Assembly: GCF_002127325.2 (NCBI RefSeq)
Contig: NC_035433.2
Location: 125,084,088 to 125,148,087, forward strand
Source of the DNA: Helianthus annuus
Lineage: Eukaryota; Streptophyta; Magnoliopsida; Asterales; Asteraceae
Length of the DNA: 64,000 nucleotides
Direction: 5' to 3'
Part shown: positions 30,025 to 42,171 of the stretch, in pieces
Numbering within the stretch: position 1 is the first letter of the stretch
Layout: every line of letters begins with the position of its first letter
Notes under the pieces: generated by a model
What the model was told of the DNA's origin: nothing
Database searches by the model: none
The model's input: only the letters and a program-made list of their open reading frames with translations
Position numbers and translations under genes: made by a program

Positions 30025-33000
30025 ATGGAGCACGCTGTAAATGAACCAGTTAACGAAGTTAACCAGTCAGAACATAATAACGAGGATCACTTCCTAAATC
30101 GGCAAGATATAGAAAATATCGTTGCTCAAGGAATAGTTAATGCTATCCCAGCTATCGTCGCTGCGGTAAAAAGTCCTGTCGAGCCTTCGCAAGCTCACCC
30201 TAGTAAACGTACGCACGACGATACTGCAAGTAATAGTATCAACGGAGGTGGTAATAATAATAACAATGGAATTCAGGCCCCGCTACACAAAAGGATGAAA
30301 GCTGCAACACCTGGTTGCACTTACAAAGAATTCCTTGCCTGTAAACCTGTGGAATTTGCAGGCAACGAAGGGGCAACTGCGGCATTGCGTTGGTTGGAGA
30401 AAACCGAAGCCATAATTAAAATAAGCAAATGTACCGAAGAAGACAGGGTCATGTATACTTCGCACCTTTTCAAGGAAGAAGCGTTGGAATGGTGGAACAC
30501 AGTATTACAAGCCAAAGGAAGTGACATGGCTTATCTCATGAGTTGGGAGGAATTTAAGCAACTGATAGAAAGGAAGTTCTGCCCTGAGTACGAGAAAGAG
30601 CAGATGGCAAATAAATTCCTAAGCCACCGAATGGTGGATGTAGATTGTCGAGGGTATACCTCAAAATTCTTTGAGTATGCCAGAATTGTACCTACTCTGG
30701 CTTCGCCAGAACCGGTACTTATTTCTCGCTATATTTGGGGTTTAATTAGCTAGATTCGTGATATTGTCAAAGCTGCGAGACCACGCACAATTGACGATGC
30801 AGTGGAGTTAGCCAATACTTTAACTGACGGACTGGTACGCACTCGAGAAGAAAATAGAAAGAAGGATTTGGCTCAGAAAATTACCCAAGGATTTCGTGTG
30901 GGTAATAGTAGTAATTTCAAGAGAAGGGGAACAGGACAATCTTCTGTTCTGCCATATTGCAAAAACTGTAAAAGGAAGCATTTCGGAAAATGTAGGGAAA
31001 CCTGTAACTTTTGCAAAATGGTAGGCCATAGGGAAGAGAATTGCAGAAAGAAAACCACAGTCTGCTACAACTGCGGAGAAACTGGGCATTTCAAGCCAGA
31101 TTGCCCTAAATTAGTCAAACCAGCAGACAACAAGGCTAAACTGGCTGAAGGAACTACCAAGAGGAACGCTAGAGCCTTCCAATTGACTACTCAGGAAGCC
31201 GAACTAATTCCTGATGTCATAGCTGGTACGTTTTTAGTCCACAACGTTTATGCAAAAGTATTATTTGACTCTGGTGCAAACAAAAGTTTTATAAATACTT
31301 CATTCTGCCAAGCCCTTAACTTACCTTTAGCCAACCTTAGGCAAGTTTTTACAGTCGAAACGGCAGATGGAAATTTTGTTAAAATAGACAAAATTTTGCA
31401 AGAAGAAAATATAGAACTATTAGGCCATAAATTTTCTGCAAACCTGTTACCAATGAACTTAGCCGAATTCGATGTCGTATTAGGAATGGATTGGTTAGTA
31501 GCCAACCATGCTCGAATTCTCTGTGATAAAAATTCCATAGAAATTCATACACCCACAGGAGAATTAGTAACAATTACCGGAGACAAACCACAAAAGCCAC
31601 TGAAATTTATTTCAGTAATGAAGTTAGCCAGTTATTCAAGAAAACAAGGAATAGCATATATGGTTTCAGTAGTTGTCAATACCAAAAGTAAGAAACTGGA
31701 GGATATTCCAATAGTATCCGAATACCCAGATGTCTTTCCAGAAGACTTACCCGGATTACCACCTGATAGGGAGGTAGAATTTAGAATTCATCTAATTCCA
31801 GGAACGATACCGATAGCCAAGACACCTTATTGGTTAGCGCCAACTGAAATGTTAGAGTTAAAGAAACAATTAGATGAATTACTAAGTAAAGGATTTATAC
31901 GACCAAGTGTCTCTCCATGGGGAGCCCCAGTGTTGTTTGTAAAGAAGAAAGATGGATCAATGAGAATGTGTATCGATTATAGGGAATTAAACAAGGTTAC
32001 AATTAAGAATCGATATCCATTACCTAGGATTGATGATCTTTTTGATCAATTGCATGGAGCTAGATATTTCTCTAAGATAGATTTGCGCTCCGGATATCAT
32101 CAATTAAAGGTACAAGAAGAAGACATACCTAAAACTGCTTTCAGAACTAGGTATGGACATTACGAGTTTACAGTCATGCCCTTCGGGTTAACAAATGCTC
32201 CAGCAGCATTTATGGACATGATGAATAGAATCTGTAAACCGTATTTGGATAAATTTATAATCGTTTTTATTGACGACATACTTATTTACTCCAAAAGTCA
32301 GGAGGAACATTGTGAGCATCTACTTGCACTCTTAACTTTGTTAAGAAAAGAAAAGCTTTATGCCAAATTCTCGAAATGTGAATTTTGGCTCAAGGAAGTG
32401 CAATTCTTAGGACACATGGTGAATCATGAAGGTATTCACGTAGATCCCTCCAAGATTGAAGCCATCACCAAATGGAAATCCCCGCAATCAGCAACGGAAG
32501 TTAGAAGTTTTCTAGGATTAGCTGGTTATTATAGACGCTTTATTAAAGATTTTTCTAAGATAGCCGTGCCATTAACCAAGCTAACCTGTAAAGCTGTAAA
32601 ATTTGAGTGGGGACCAAAACAGGAAGAGGCTTTTAGGATTTTAAAGCAAAGATTAACAAATACCCCAATCTTAGCATTACCAGATGGAACAGAAGATTTT
32701 GAAGTTTACTGTGATGCTTCTATGCTAGGATTAGGATGTGTGTTAATGCAACGCAAAAAGGTAATTGCGTACGCCTCAAGACAATTGAAAAAGCACGGAG
32801 AAAATTACACAACTCATGACTTAGAATTAGGAGTAGTAATTTTTGCCCTTAAGATTTGGAGAAACTATCTGTATGGGAGTAAGTTTACTGTCTATACGGA
32901 CCATAAAAGTTTAAGGTACATATTTGGGCAAAAAGAATTAAACATGAGATAAAGAAGATGGATGGAAATCCTAAGCGATTACGACTGTGATATTCAATAT

Positions 33001-34521
33001 CACGAAGGAAAGGCAAACGTAGTCGTAGATGCCTTAAGTCGTAAATATCACGAAAAGCAAAGGCGAATTCGTGCTCTTAGATTAAATCTTCAGATAGATT
33101 TAATGGAACAATTAAAGAATGCTCAAACGACAGCAATCAAAGACGATGCTGAAGGAATGAAAGGTTACATAAAAGAACTAGAACAAGGAAGTGATGGAAT
33201 TTGGAGATTCCACAAGAAAAGGATTTGGGTACCTAAACAGGGAAATTTAAGGAATAAAATTTTAGAAGAAGCCCATAAATCTAAGTATACCATGCACCCT
33301 GGAAATAATAAAATGTACCAAGATTTAAGAAATAATTTCTGGTGGATAGGTATGAAAAAGGATATAGCTAGTTATGTATCTAAGTGTCTTACTTGTTCCC
33401 AAGTTAAGGCTGAACACCAGAAACCTTCAGGGTTACTCCAACAATTAGAAATGCCTGTTTGGAAATGGGAACTGATAACCATGGATTTCGTTACTAAGTT
33501 ACCCAAAACCAGAAAAGGTAATGATGCGATTTGGGTAATCGTGGACCGATTAACCAAATCAGCTCATTTTCTACCCATGAAAGAAACTTTCAGCATGGCA
33601 AGATTAGCAAAATTATACGTAGATGAAGTAGTGTCCCTACATGGAGTTCCACTCTCGATTGTATCGGATAGGGATAGTCGTTTTACTTCACACTTCTGGA
33701 CAAGTTTCCAAGAAGCTATGGGTACTCAATTAAACTAAAGTATGGTTTATCATCCCCAAACTGACGGACAAAGTGAAAGAACCATTCAAACTTTGGAAGA
33801 CATGCTTAGGGCATGTGTAATAGATTTCGGTGGAAACTGGGATGACCATTTGCCCTTAATTGAATTCTCCTATAACAATAGTTATCATACAAGCATTGAA
33901 GCTGCCCCGTTCGAAGCATTGTATGGACGCAATTGTAGAACTCCAGTTTGTTGGGCAGAGATAGGAGAAAGTCAATTATCAGGACCTGAGATCGTGCAAG
34001 AAACTACCGACAAGATCATTCAAATTAAGGAAAGACTAAAGACCGCTAGGGATCGCCAGAAAAGCTATGCAGATAACCGTCGTAAGCCGTTAGAATTCCA
34101 AGTAGGAGATAAGGTACTTTTAAAGGTTTCTCCTTGGAAAGGAATAGTGCGATTTGGAAAGAAAGGAAAGCTAAGTCCAAGATACGTAGGACCATTCCAA
34201 GTAGTCCAACGAATAGGACCAGTCGCTTATCGTTTACAACTACCAGAAGAATTATCTGGAGTACATGATGTATTTCATGTATCCAATCTAAAGAAATGTC
34301 TATCTGACGAATCTTTGGTAGTACCTCTCCAAGATGTATAAGTAAATGAAAAGTTGAAGTTTGTTGAGAAACCTTTCCAAATAGAAGATAGAAAGATTAA
34401 GTTTCTCAAACATAAACGACTAGTGCTAGTCAAGGTCAAGTGGGATTCAAAGAGAGGACCTGAATATACTTGGGAGCTGGAATCGGAGATGAAACGCAAG
34501 TATCCACACTTATTTCAGTAA
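30025..34521 (+). pseudogene. Gag-Pol of complex B, copy 1 (four in-frame stops)
   Basis: A single frame runs from ATG at 30025 to TAA at 34519-34521 with internal stops at 30751 (TAG), 32950 (TAA), 33736 (TAA) and 34339 (TAA), and no frameshift. The first stop lies within gag and is shared with copy 2. The other three are private, each a single-base change from the codon in copy 2. Domains in order are Gag, two CCHC knuckles ([28 protein letters not shown]), protease with DSGAN near 31263, RT with FIDDILIYS near 32267, RNase H with YCDAS near 32710, integrase with an HHCC finger from about 33272 and [17 protein letters not shown], and a chromodomain-like end (KYPHLFQ). The position before LAPT in RT has Trp where the relatives have Arg. 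It is not functional as one protein. Confidence 0.9.
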
Positions 34522-34557
34522 ATCTCGAGGACGAGATTTTTATTAAGGTAGGGAGGA
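34521..34557 (+). promoter_or_regulatory. 3' hairpin motif and polypurine tract before LTR2
   Basis: AATCTCGAGGACGAGATT is an inverted repeat related to AATTTCGGGACGAAATT in A, C and D. AAGGTAGGGAGGA follows directly before the TGTAAGGACC start of LTR2. The copy before LTR3 is at 42135-42171. Confidence 0.75.
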
Positions 34558-36035
34558 TGTAAGGACCTTCAAAAATATTTTTAGTATATCCGTATACGAA
34601 AAACCCGGACCCTAATACCCTAATCTACATGAAAAATCAAGAAAAATCAGATTTTTGGGTTTTAGGCGGGCCGCGTAAGATATAACTCAATCTCACGCGG
34701 GCCGCTTCAACTTAATAACTAAACCGGATAAGTATTAAGAGACCGGGCGGGTCGCATAGGAACTAAACATCAGTTAACGCGGGCCGCGACAGCTCAAAGT
34801 TATCCGGAAACCTAAACGGGCCACGTTTGGGCCACCTGTTAAACCTAGCCCATGACTAATCAGGCCTACGCCTAGATTAGGCGGCAATGCGGGCCGCGTA
34901 AAGGCTATGCGTGATCCTACGCGGGCCGCGTCAGGGTCATTTTCAGGCTATAAATAGCCTAGCCCAGGGGCTTTCATTCCGTGTCGTTCAAATTCGTTTC
35001 CAAACGAAAGTTTACTGTGAAAAATTATAATTTTCATATAGTAGCGAGGTGCTGCCACAATACCGGGTAATAACTCGATCGCTATTACGATTCGATATCC
35101 GATCGATTGAAACTATCCAACGAGTGTTTAAGTGCTGCTCAATCTGGGTTTATACTTTGTTATTCGTCGTGATTCCAACAGGATATTTGAGTTATGCTCT
35201 GTTATTCGTTGTGAATCCGCTGGATATTAAGTATCGCACTTTGTCATTTGTTGTGAGGGTTGTATCTCGTGAATTATCGTAACTGCTGTATTAGTTACTA
35301 ACCTGGTTGTGTGCATTATTGTTAAACTAGGTTATTCGGCTTACCAGTAGGCTAAGTACTGCCCGTCTAAACTTGCAATGTGAGTCATTCTCTTTTTATC
35401 AACTGTTTTACAATACTCCAAATTATTTTCCAAAGTTATAATTACAGGGATTAAGTTTATGTGATCACCAAATTACAGCCGGTATGTGGGGTATTGTGCG
35501 CATTACTATTTTTATCACTTTAGGTGGGCGAGCCTAAAATTGTTGATACTCATCACTATTGGGGCGACGGGACCCAATAGTGGTATGACCACAGTCACAG
35601 ATATGGTCGAGTGACAAATACCTATTCTTGATAATTGGTTGATAAAAACATTGTAATCTCCCTTAATACTGTAAATTATAAGAACATGTCTTTTTAGTTA
35701 AAATGAATGATTCACTCAGTATTTCCCCGCTGACAAAATATTTTTACAACATGTTTCAGGTGACCTACTTTGAATCAAGTATAAGTGCTCAGGAGCACTC
35801 TGAAGCTTAAAGTAGTGGCTCGAATAAATAAATAAACATGTTTGTAAAATAAAGAAATTATGAAATTTCTCTACTGTAAATTACAAGGTTTATCCCGAAT
35901 TATAAATAAATAAAACTCGGGTATTTTCAAGTTTAAAACGATCATGATAAGACTTCCGCTGTGAAAATGAATACCACGGGATTTTCTGTCCCGCGGCTCC
36001 TGGACCGGGTCAAACCGGGCATAGGGGCCGTGACA
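34558..36035 (+). repeat. Complex B LTR2 (complete, 1478 bp)
   Basis: It starts TGTAAGGACCTTC and ends GGGGCCGTGACA. The U3 (34558 to about 34980) carries five GCGGGCCGC words plus variants such as GCGGGTCGC. TATAAATAG at 34949-34957 is the TATA box. This LTR serves both as 3' LTR of internal 1 and 5' LTR of internal 2. By eye about 20 positions differ from LTR3. Confidence 0.92.
34949..34957 (+). promoter_or_regulatory. TATA box of complex B LTR2
   Basis: GGCTATAAATAGCC is a palindrome-embedded TATA box. The expected start site (about 34980-34990) is only about 10-20 bp before the point corresponding to the LTR1 breakpoint (35001). Confidence 0.7.
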
Positions 36036-36043
36036 GAAAAAGG

Positions 36044-36056
36044 TGGTATCAGAGCC
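36044..36056 (+). promoter_or_regulatory. Primer-binding site of complex B internal region 2
   Basis: TGGTATCAGAGCC lies 8 bases inside LTR2, as in internal region 1. Confidence 0.9.
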
Positions 36057-36157
36057 ACTGATTTAAGCCAATTAAGTATTTAGAAAATACTTAATCTATC
36101 TAATTGCCATTCTGTGATTTTGTGAAATTTTAGTTTACAAAATTTTAACTTAGGATT

Positions 36158-36859
36158 ATGTGCGTCTTCATGTGTGTTAACAGCGTGAATGAAATATCAG
36201 AAGCCCTACAAAATATGTCAATCCATAGTACAGATATGGATATGATCGGTATTACTACTGGATACCAGGCGGACGTAGAGGAGCCCATGGTATTTAAAGC
36301 CCAGCCTCAGGAAAAACCTAAAGTAGTGAAAAAGAGACATAGGTGGGCGGGTTGGAGGCGTGTGCGTAGGAAGAAGCCAGCAACCCAGAAAACCATGAAA
36401 AAGGACGACCCAAAAGACAAAGGAAAAGGCATAGAAATTAAAGAGAGTTCTAGACAAAACCAGGAACCCCTATCTTGGGAAAAAGAGCTGGACCATAAAC
36501 TGTCACTAGGTGATATCATCGGACCTGTTGATGAAACTCCCTTTAGTTACCCAGCAGAAGCCCTGTTACCTGTTAACCTAGAACCTGCTATTCCAGACCC
36601 TATTATGCACCCTATACCTTTTCCAGGAACCCTAGAAGAATGGTGGTCTGCCGACTGGCAATTTCAGAATATTATAAATAGCCCTAACACTTTTCTCCCT
36701 CAATTCGACCCGGAACCTATACCCAATCCACCTATGAGTAACGAAAATTTAGCTGAACTCCGCCACTACGGCGAGGAATTGGTGGATGCAGGAAATAGAA
36801 TTCGGGAGGTAGGAGAGCAGATCTCCTGGAAATATGACGAGAGGGAGCGTCATTTCTGA
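36158..36859 (+). CDS. Extra ORF 1, second copy (233 aa)
   Basis: It is the same length as 28546-29247. The differences I see are Met to Val at residue 10, a Cys to Arg change in the WRRV(C/R)RKKP segment and Ala to Val in GP(A/V)DETP. The frame is fully open. Retention of an open frame in both copies, while pol decayed in both, suggests either recent separation or selection on this ORF before insertion. The function is unknown. Confidence 0.6.
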   Translation: MCVFMCVNSVNEISEALQNMSIHSTDMDMIGITTGYQADVEEPMVFKAQPQEKPKVVKKRHRWAGWRRVRRKKPATQKTMKKDDPKDKGKGIEIKESSRQNQEPLSWEKELDHKLSLGDIIGPVDETPFSYPAEALLPVNLEPAIPDPIMHPIPFPGTLEEWWSADWQFQNIINSPNTFLPQFDPEPIPNPPMSNENLAELRHYGEELVDAGNRIREVGEQISWKYDERERHF

Positions 36860-37105
36860 AAAAGCTAGTTAACAGGGATTGCAGGGGGAGGTGTGGTTGT
36901 AATGTATAATAGTAAAATATAACTCTTGTAAGATAAATTAAAATAAAACCTTGTAAGATAAGCTGTGTGTACGGAAGCATAATATTAAAAATATATAAAT
37001 CGGATAGTCGCAAAGTCGACAATTTTGGCTGTACATGTTTTTGTGATAATCTGTTTTCTTAATTATTTTTATTAAGTATTAATTGCCTATTTGTTAATGT
37101 ACACA

Positions 37106-37435
37106 ATGGGTAAACAAAAGCTCTCGGATATTTACCAACAATTAGACAGTACCCAAAAGACTAAGAAAATCTCACCCCAACCAAAGCCCTCAAGATATTC
37201 AGTGAATACCAATGAAGGAATATTTATTCGTAAAGCATCTTATGAAAACCCACTTACCCCCGAGAAAAGAGACTAGATTATTAGAAAAAACCAAGAAAAA
37301 TTAGGAACATCCAATACCAATGAAATAGTGATTAATAAGAAAATTGGTAAAAACCCACCATGGGAAGACAGGTTAGATGAAAAATGGTCAGACCTTTATA
37401 TGTTAGCTACTACTGCTGTGAACCTTGATCCGTAA
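37106..37435 (+). pseudogene. Extra ORF 2, second copy, broken
   Basis: This is homologous to 29494-29823. A TGG to TAG change gives a stop at 37274-37276 after EKRD, leaving about half the protein. Downstream sequence continues to match the first copy up to the final TAA at 37433-37435. The acceptor-like AG just before the ATG is also lost here. Confidence 0.75.
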
Positions 37436-37636
37436 TCAAGATAAGTAGTCAAACCAAAACCAATCCTGGTAAATAAATAAGTACGATGGAATAAATGCAG
37501 GATGTAATTGTTAAATAGTAGTATGTTTTATCAGTTGTAATAGATCTATAAGATTGTGTGTTGTTTTCTTAAAATAAAGTTTGATTGTATAATGGACTCA
37601 AGTATTTGTGCTAAATAATAGTTTATAAACATTCAG

Positions 37637-40600
37637 ATGGAGCACGCTGTAAATGAACCAGCTAACGAAGTTAACCAGTCAGAACATAATAACGAGGATC
37701 ACTTCCTAAATCGGCAAGATATAGAAAATATCGTTGCTCAAGGAATAGTTAATGCTATCCCAGCTATCGTCGCTGCGGTAAAAAGTCCTGTCGAGCCTTC
37801 GCAAGCTCACCCTAGTAAACGTACGCACGACGATACTGCAAGTAATAGTATCAACGGAGGTGGTAATAATAATAACAATGGAATTCAGGCCCCGCTACAC
37901 AAAAGGATGAAAGCTGCAACACCTGGTTGCACTTACAAAGAATTCCTTGCCTGTAAACCTGTGGAATTTGCAGGCAACGAAGGGGCAACTGCGGCATTGC
38001 GTTGGTTGGAGAAAACCGAAGCCATAATTAAAATAAGCAAATGTACCGAAGAAGACAGGGTCATGTATACTTCGCACCTTTTCAAGGAAGAAGCGTTGGA
38101 ATGGTGGAACACAGTATTACAAGCCAAAGGAAGTGACATGGCTTATGTCATGAGTTGGGAGGAATTTAAGCAACTGATAGAAAGGAAGTTCTGCCCTGAG
38201 TACGAGAAAGAGCAGATGGCAAATAAATTCCTAAGCCACCGAATGGTGGATGTAGATTGTCGAGGGTATACCTCAAAATTCTTTGAGTATGCCAGAATTG
38301 TACCTACTCTGGCTTCGCCAGAACCGGTACTTATTTCTCGCTATATTTGGGGTTTAATTAGCTAGATTCGTGATATTGTCAAAGCTGCGAGACCACGCAC
38401 AATTGACGATGCAGTGGAGTTAGCCAATACTTTAACTGACGGACTGGTACGCACTCGAGAAGAAAATAGAAAGAAGGATTTGGCTCAGAAAATTACCCAA
38501 GGATTTCGTGTGGGTAATAGTAGTAATTTCAAGAGAAGGGGAACAGGACAATCTTCTGTTCTGCCATATTGCAAAAACTGTAAAAAGGAAGCACTTCGGA
38601 AAATGTAGGGAAACCTGTAACTTTTGCAAAATGGTAGGCCATAGGGAAGAGAATTGCAGAAAGAAAACCACAGTCTGCTACAACTGCGGAGAAACTGGGC
38701 ATTTCAAGTCAGATTGCCCTAAATTAGTCAAACCAGCAGACAACAAGGCTAAACTGGCTGAAGGAACTACCAAGAGGAACGCTAGAGCCTTCCAATTGAC
38801 TACTTAGGAAGCCGAACTAATTCCTGATGTCATAGCTGGTACGTTTTTAGTCCACAACGTTTATGCAAAAGTATTATTTGACTCTGGTGCAAACCAAAGT
38901 TTTATAAATACTTCATTATGCCAAGCCCTTAACTTACCTTTAGCCAACCTTAGGCAAGTTTTTACAGTCGAAACGGCAGATGGAAATTTTGTTAAAATAG
39001 ACAAAATTTTGCAAGAAGAAAATATAGAACTATTAGGCCATAAATTTTCTGCAAACCTGTTACCAATGAACTTAGCCGGATTCGATGTCGTATTAGGAAT
39101 GGATTGGTTAGTAGCCAACCATGCTCGAATTCTCTGTGATAAAAATTCCATAGAAATTCATACACCCACAGGAGAATTAGTAACAATTACCGGAGACAAA
39201 CCACAAAAGCCACTGAAATTTATTTCAGTAATGAAGTTAGCCAGTTATTCAAGAAAACAAGGAATAGCATATATGGTTTCAGTAGTTGTCAATACCAAAA
39301 GTAAGAAACTGGAGGATATTCCAATAGTATCCGAATACCCAGATGTCTTTCCCGAAGACTTACCCGGATTACCACCTGATAGGGAGGTAGAATTTAGAAT
39401 TCATCTAATTCCAGGAATGATACCGATAGCCAAGACACCTTATCGGTTAGCGCCAACTGAAATTTTAGAGTTAAAGAAACAATTAGATGAATTACTAGGT
39501 AAAGGATTTATACGACCAAGTGTCTCTCCATGGGGAGCCCCAGTGTTGTTTGTAAAGAAGAAAGATGGATCAATGAGAATGTGTATCGATTATAGGGAAT
39601 TAAACAAGGTTACAATTAAGAATCGATATCCATTACCTAGGATTGATGATCTTTTTGATCAATTGCAAGGAGCTAGATATTTCTCTAAGATAGATTTGCG
39701 CTCCGGATATCATCAATTAAAGGTACAAGAAGAAGACATACCTAAAACTGCTTTCAGAACTAGGTATGGACATTACGATTTTACAGTCATGCCCTTCGGG
39801 TTAACAAATGCTCCAGCAGCATTTATGGACATGATGAATAGAATCTGTAAACCGTATTTGGATAAATTTATAATTGTTTTTATTGACGACATACTTATTT
39901 ACTCCAAAAGTCAGGAGGAACATTGTGAGCATCTACATGCACTCTTAACTTTGTTAAGAAAAGAAAAGCTTTATGCCAAATTCTCGAAATGTGAATTTTG
40001 GCTCAAGGAAGTGCAATTCTTAGGACACATGGTGAATCACGAAGGTATTCACGTAGATCCCTCCAAGATTGAAGCCATCACCAAATGGAAAGCCCCGCAA
40101 TCAGCAACGGAAGTTAGAAGTTTTCTAGGATTAGCTGGTTATTATAGACGCTTTATTAAAGATTTTTCTAAGATAGCCGTGCCATTAACCAAGCTAACCT
40201 ATAAAGCTGTAAAATTTGAGTGGGGACCAAAACAGGAAGAGGCTTTTAGGATTTTAAAGCAAAGATTAACAAATACCCCAATCTTAGCATTACCAGATGG
40301 AACAGAAGATTTTGAAGTTTACTTTGATGCTTCTTTGCTAGGATTAGGATGTGTGTTAATGCAACGCAAAAAGGTAATTGCGTACGCCTCAAGACAATTG
40401 AAAAAGCACGAATAAAATTACACAACTCATGACTTAGAATTAGGAGCAGTAATTTTTGCCCTTAAGATTTGGAGACACTATCTGTATGGGAGTAAGTTTA
40501 CTGTCTATACGGATCATAAATGTTTAAGGTACATATTTGGGCAAAAAGAATTAAGCATGAGACAAAGAAAGATGGATGGAAATCCTAAGCGATTACGACT

Positions 40601-42135
40601 GTGATATTCAATATCACGAAGGAAAGGCAAACGTAGTCGTAGATGCCTTAAGTCGTAAATATCACGAAAAGCAAAGGCGAATTCGTGCTCTTAGATTAAA
40701 TCTTCAGATAGATTTAATGGAACAATTAAAGAATGCTCAAACGACAGCAATCAAAGACGATGCTGAAGGAATGAAAGGTTACATAAAAGAACTAGAACAA
40801 GGAAGTGATGGAATTTGGAGATTCCACAAGAAAAGGATTTGGGTACCTAAACAGGGAAATTTAAGGAATAAAATTTTAGAAGAAACCCATAAATCTAAGT
40901 ATACCATGCACCCTGGAAATAATAAAATGTACCAAGATTTAAGAAATAATTTCTGGTGGATAGGTATGAAAAAGGATATAGCTAGTTATGTATCTAAGTG
41001 TCTTACTTGTTCCCAAGTTAAGGCTGAACACCAGAAACCTTCAGGGTTACTCCAACGATTAGAAATGCCTGTTTGGAAATGGGAACTGATAACCACGGAT
41101 TTCGTTACTAAGTTACCCAAAACCAGAAAAGGTAATGATGCGATTTGGGTAATCGTGGACCGATTAACCAAATCAGCTCATTTTCTACCCATGAAAGAAA
41201 CTTTCAGCATGGCAAGATTAGCAAAATTATACGTAGATGAAGTAGTGTCCCTACATGGAGTTCCACTCTCGATTGTATCGGATAGGGATAGTCGTTTTAC
41301 TTCACACTTCTGGACAAGTTTCCAAGAAGCTATGGGTACTCGATTAAACTTAAGTACGGTTTATCATCCCCAAACTGACGGACAAAGTGAAAGAACCATT
41401 CAAACTTTGGAAGACATGCTTAGGGCATGTGTAATAGATTTCGGTGGAAACTGGGATGACCATTTGCCCTTAATTGAATTCCCCTATAACAATAGTTATC
41501 ATACAAGCATTGAAGCTGCCCCGTTCGAAGCACTGTATGGACGCAAGTGTAGAACTCCAGTTTGTTGGGCAGAGATAGGAGAAAGTCAATTATCAGGACC
41601 TGAGATCATGCAAGAAACTACCGACAAGATCACTCAAATTAAGGAAAGACTAAAGACTGCTAGGGATCGCCAGAAAAGCTATGCAGATAACCGTCGTAAG
41701 CCGTTAGAATTCCAAGTAGGAGATAAGGTACTTTTAAAGGTTTCTCCTTGGAAAGGAATAGTGCGATTTGGAAAGAAAGGAAAGCTAAGTCCAAGATACG
41801 TAGGACCATTCCAAGTAGTCCAACGAATAGGACCAGTCGCTTATCGTTTACAACTACCAGAAGAATTATCTGGAGTACATGATGTATTTCATGTATCCAA
41901 TCTCAAGAAATGTCTATCTGACGAATCTTTGGTAGTACCTCTCCAAGATGTACAAGTAAATGAAAAGTTGAAGTTTGTTGAGAAACCTCTCCAAATAGAA
42001 GATAGAAAGATTAAGTTTCTCAAACATAAACGACTAGTGCTAGTCAAGGTCAAGTGGGATTCAAAGAGAGGACCTGAATATACTTGGGAGCTGGAATCTG
42101 AGATGAAACGCAAGTATCCATACTTATTTCAGTAA
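37637..42135 (+). pseudogene. Gag-Pol of complex B, copy 2 (stops and two frameshifts)
   Basis: Gag opens at 37637 and meets the shared TAG at 38363-38365. A +1 insertion in an A run near 38584 shifts the frame just before the first zinc knuckle. TAG at 38805 and TAA at 40413 follow, and another +1 insertion near 40566 restores a long frame for the rest of RNase H and integrase (40576-42135, 519 codons, intact to KYPYLFQ). Protease DSGAN, RT with FIDDILIYS, and integrase HHCC and acidic motifs are all recognisable. The RNase H motif reads YFDAS in place of YCDAS. The lesions differ from those in copy 1 except for the gag TAG. Confidence 0.9.
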
Positions 42136-42171
42136 ATCTCGAGGACGAGATTTTTATTAAGGTAGGGAGGA

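Noticed and set aside
30751..30753. Programmed stop-codon read-through in gag of complex B
   Set aside because: The context after TAG (ATTCGTG) does not match known read-through contexts such as TAG CAR YYA, and the rest of pol is decayed. Shared descent is simpler.
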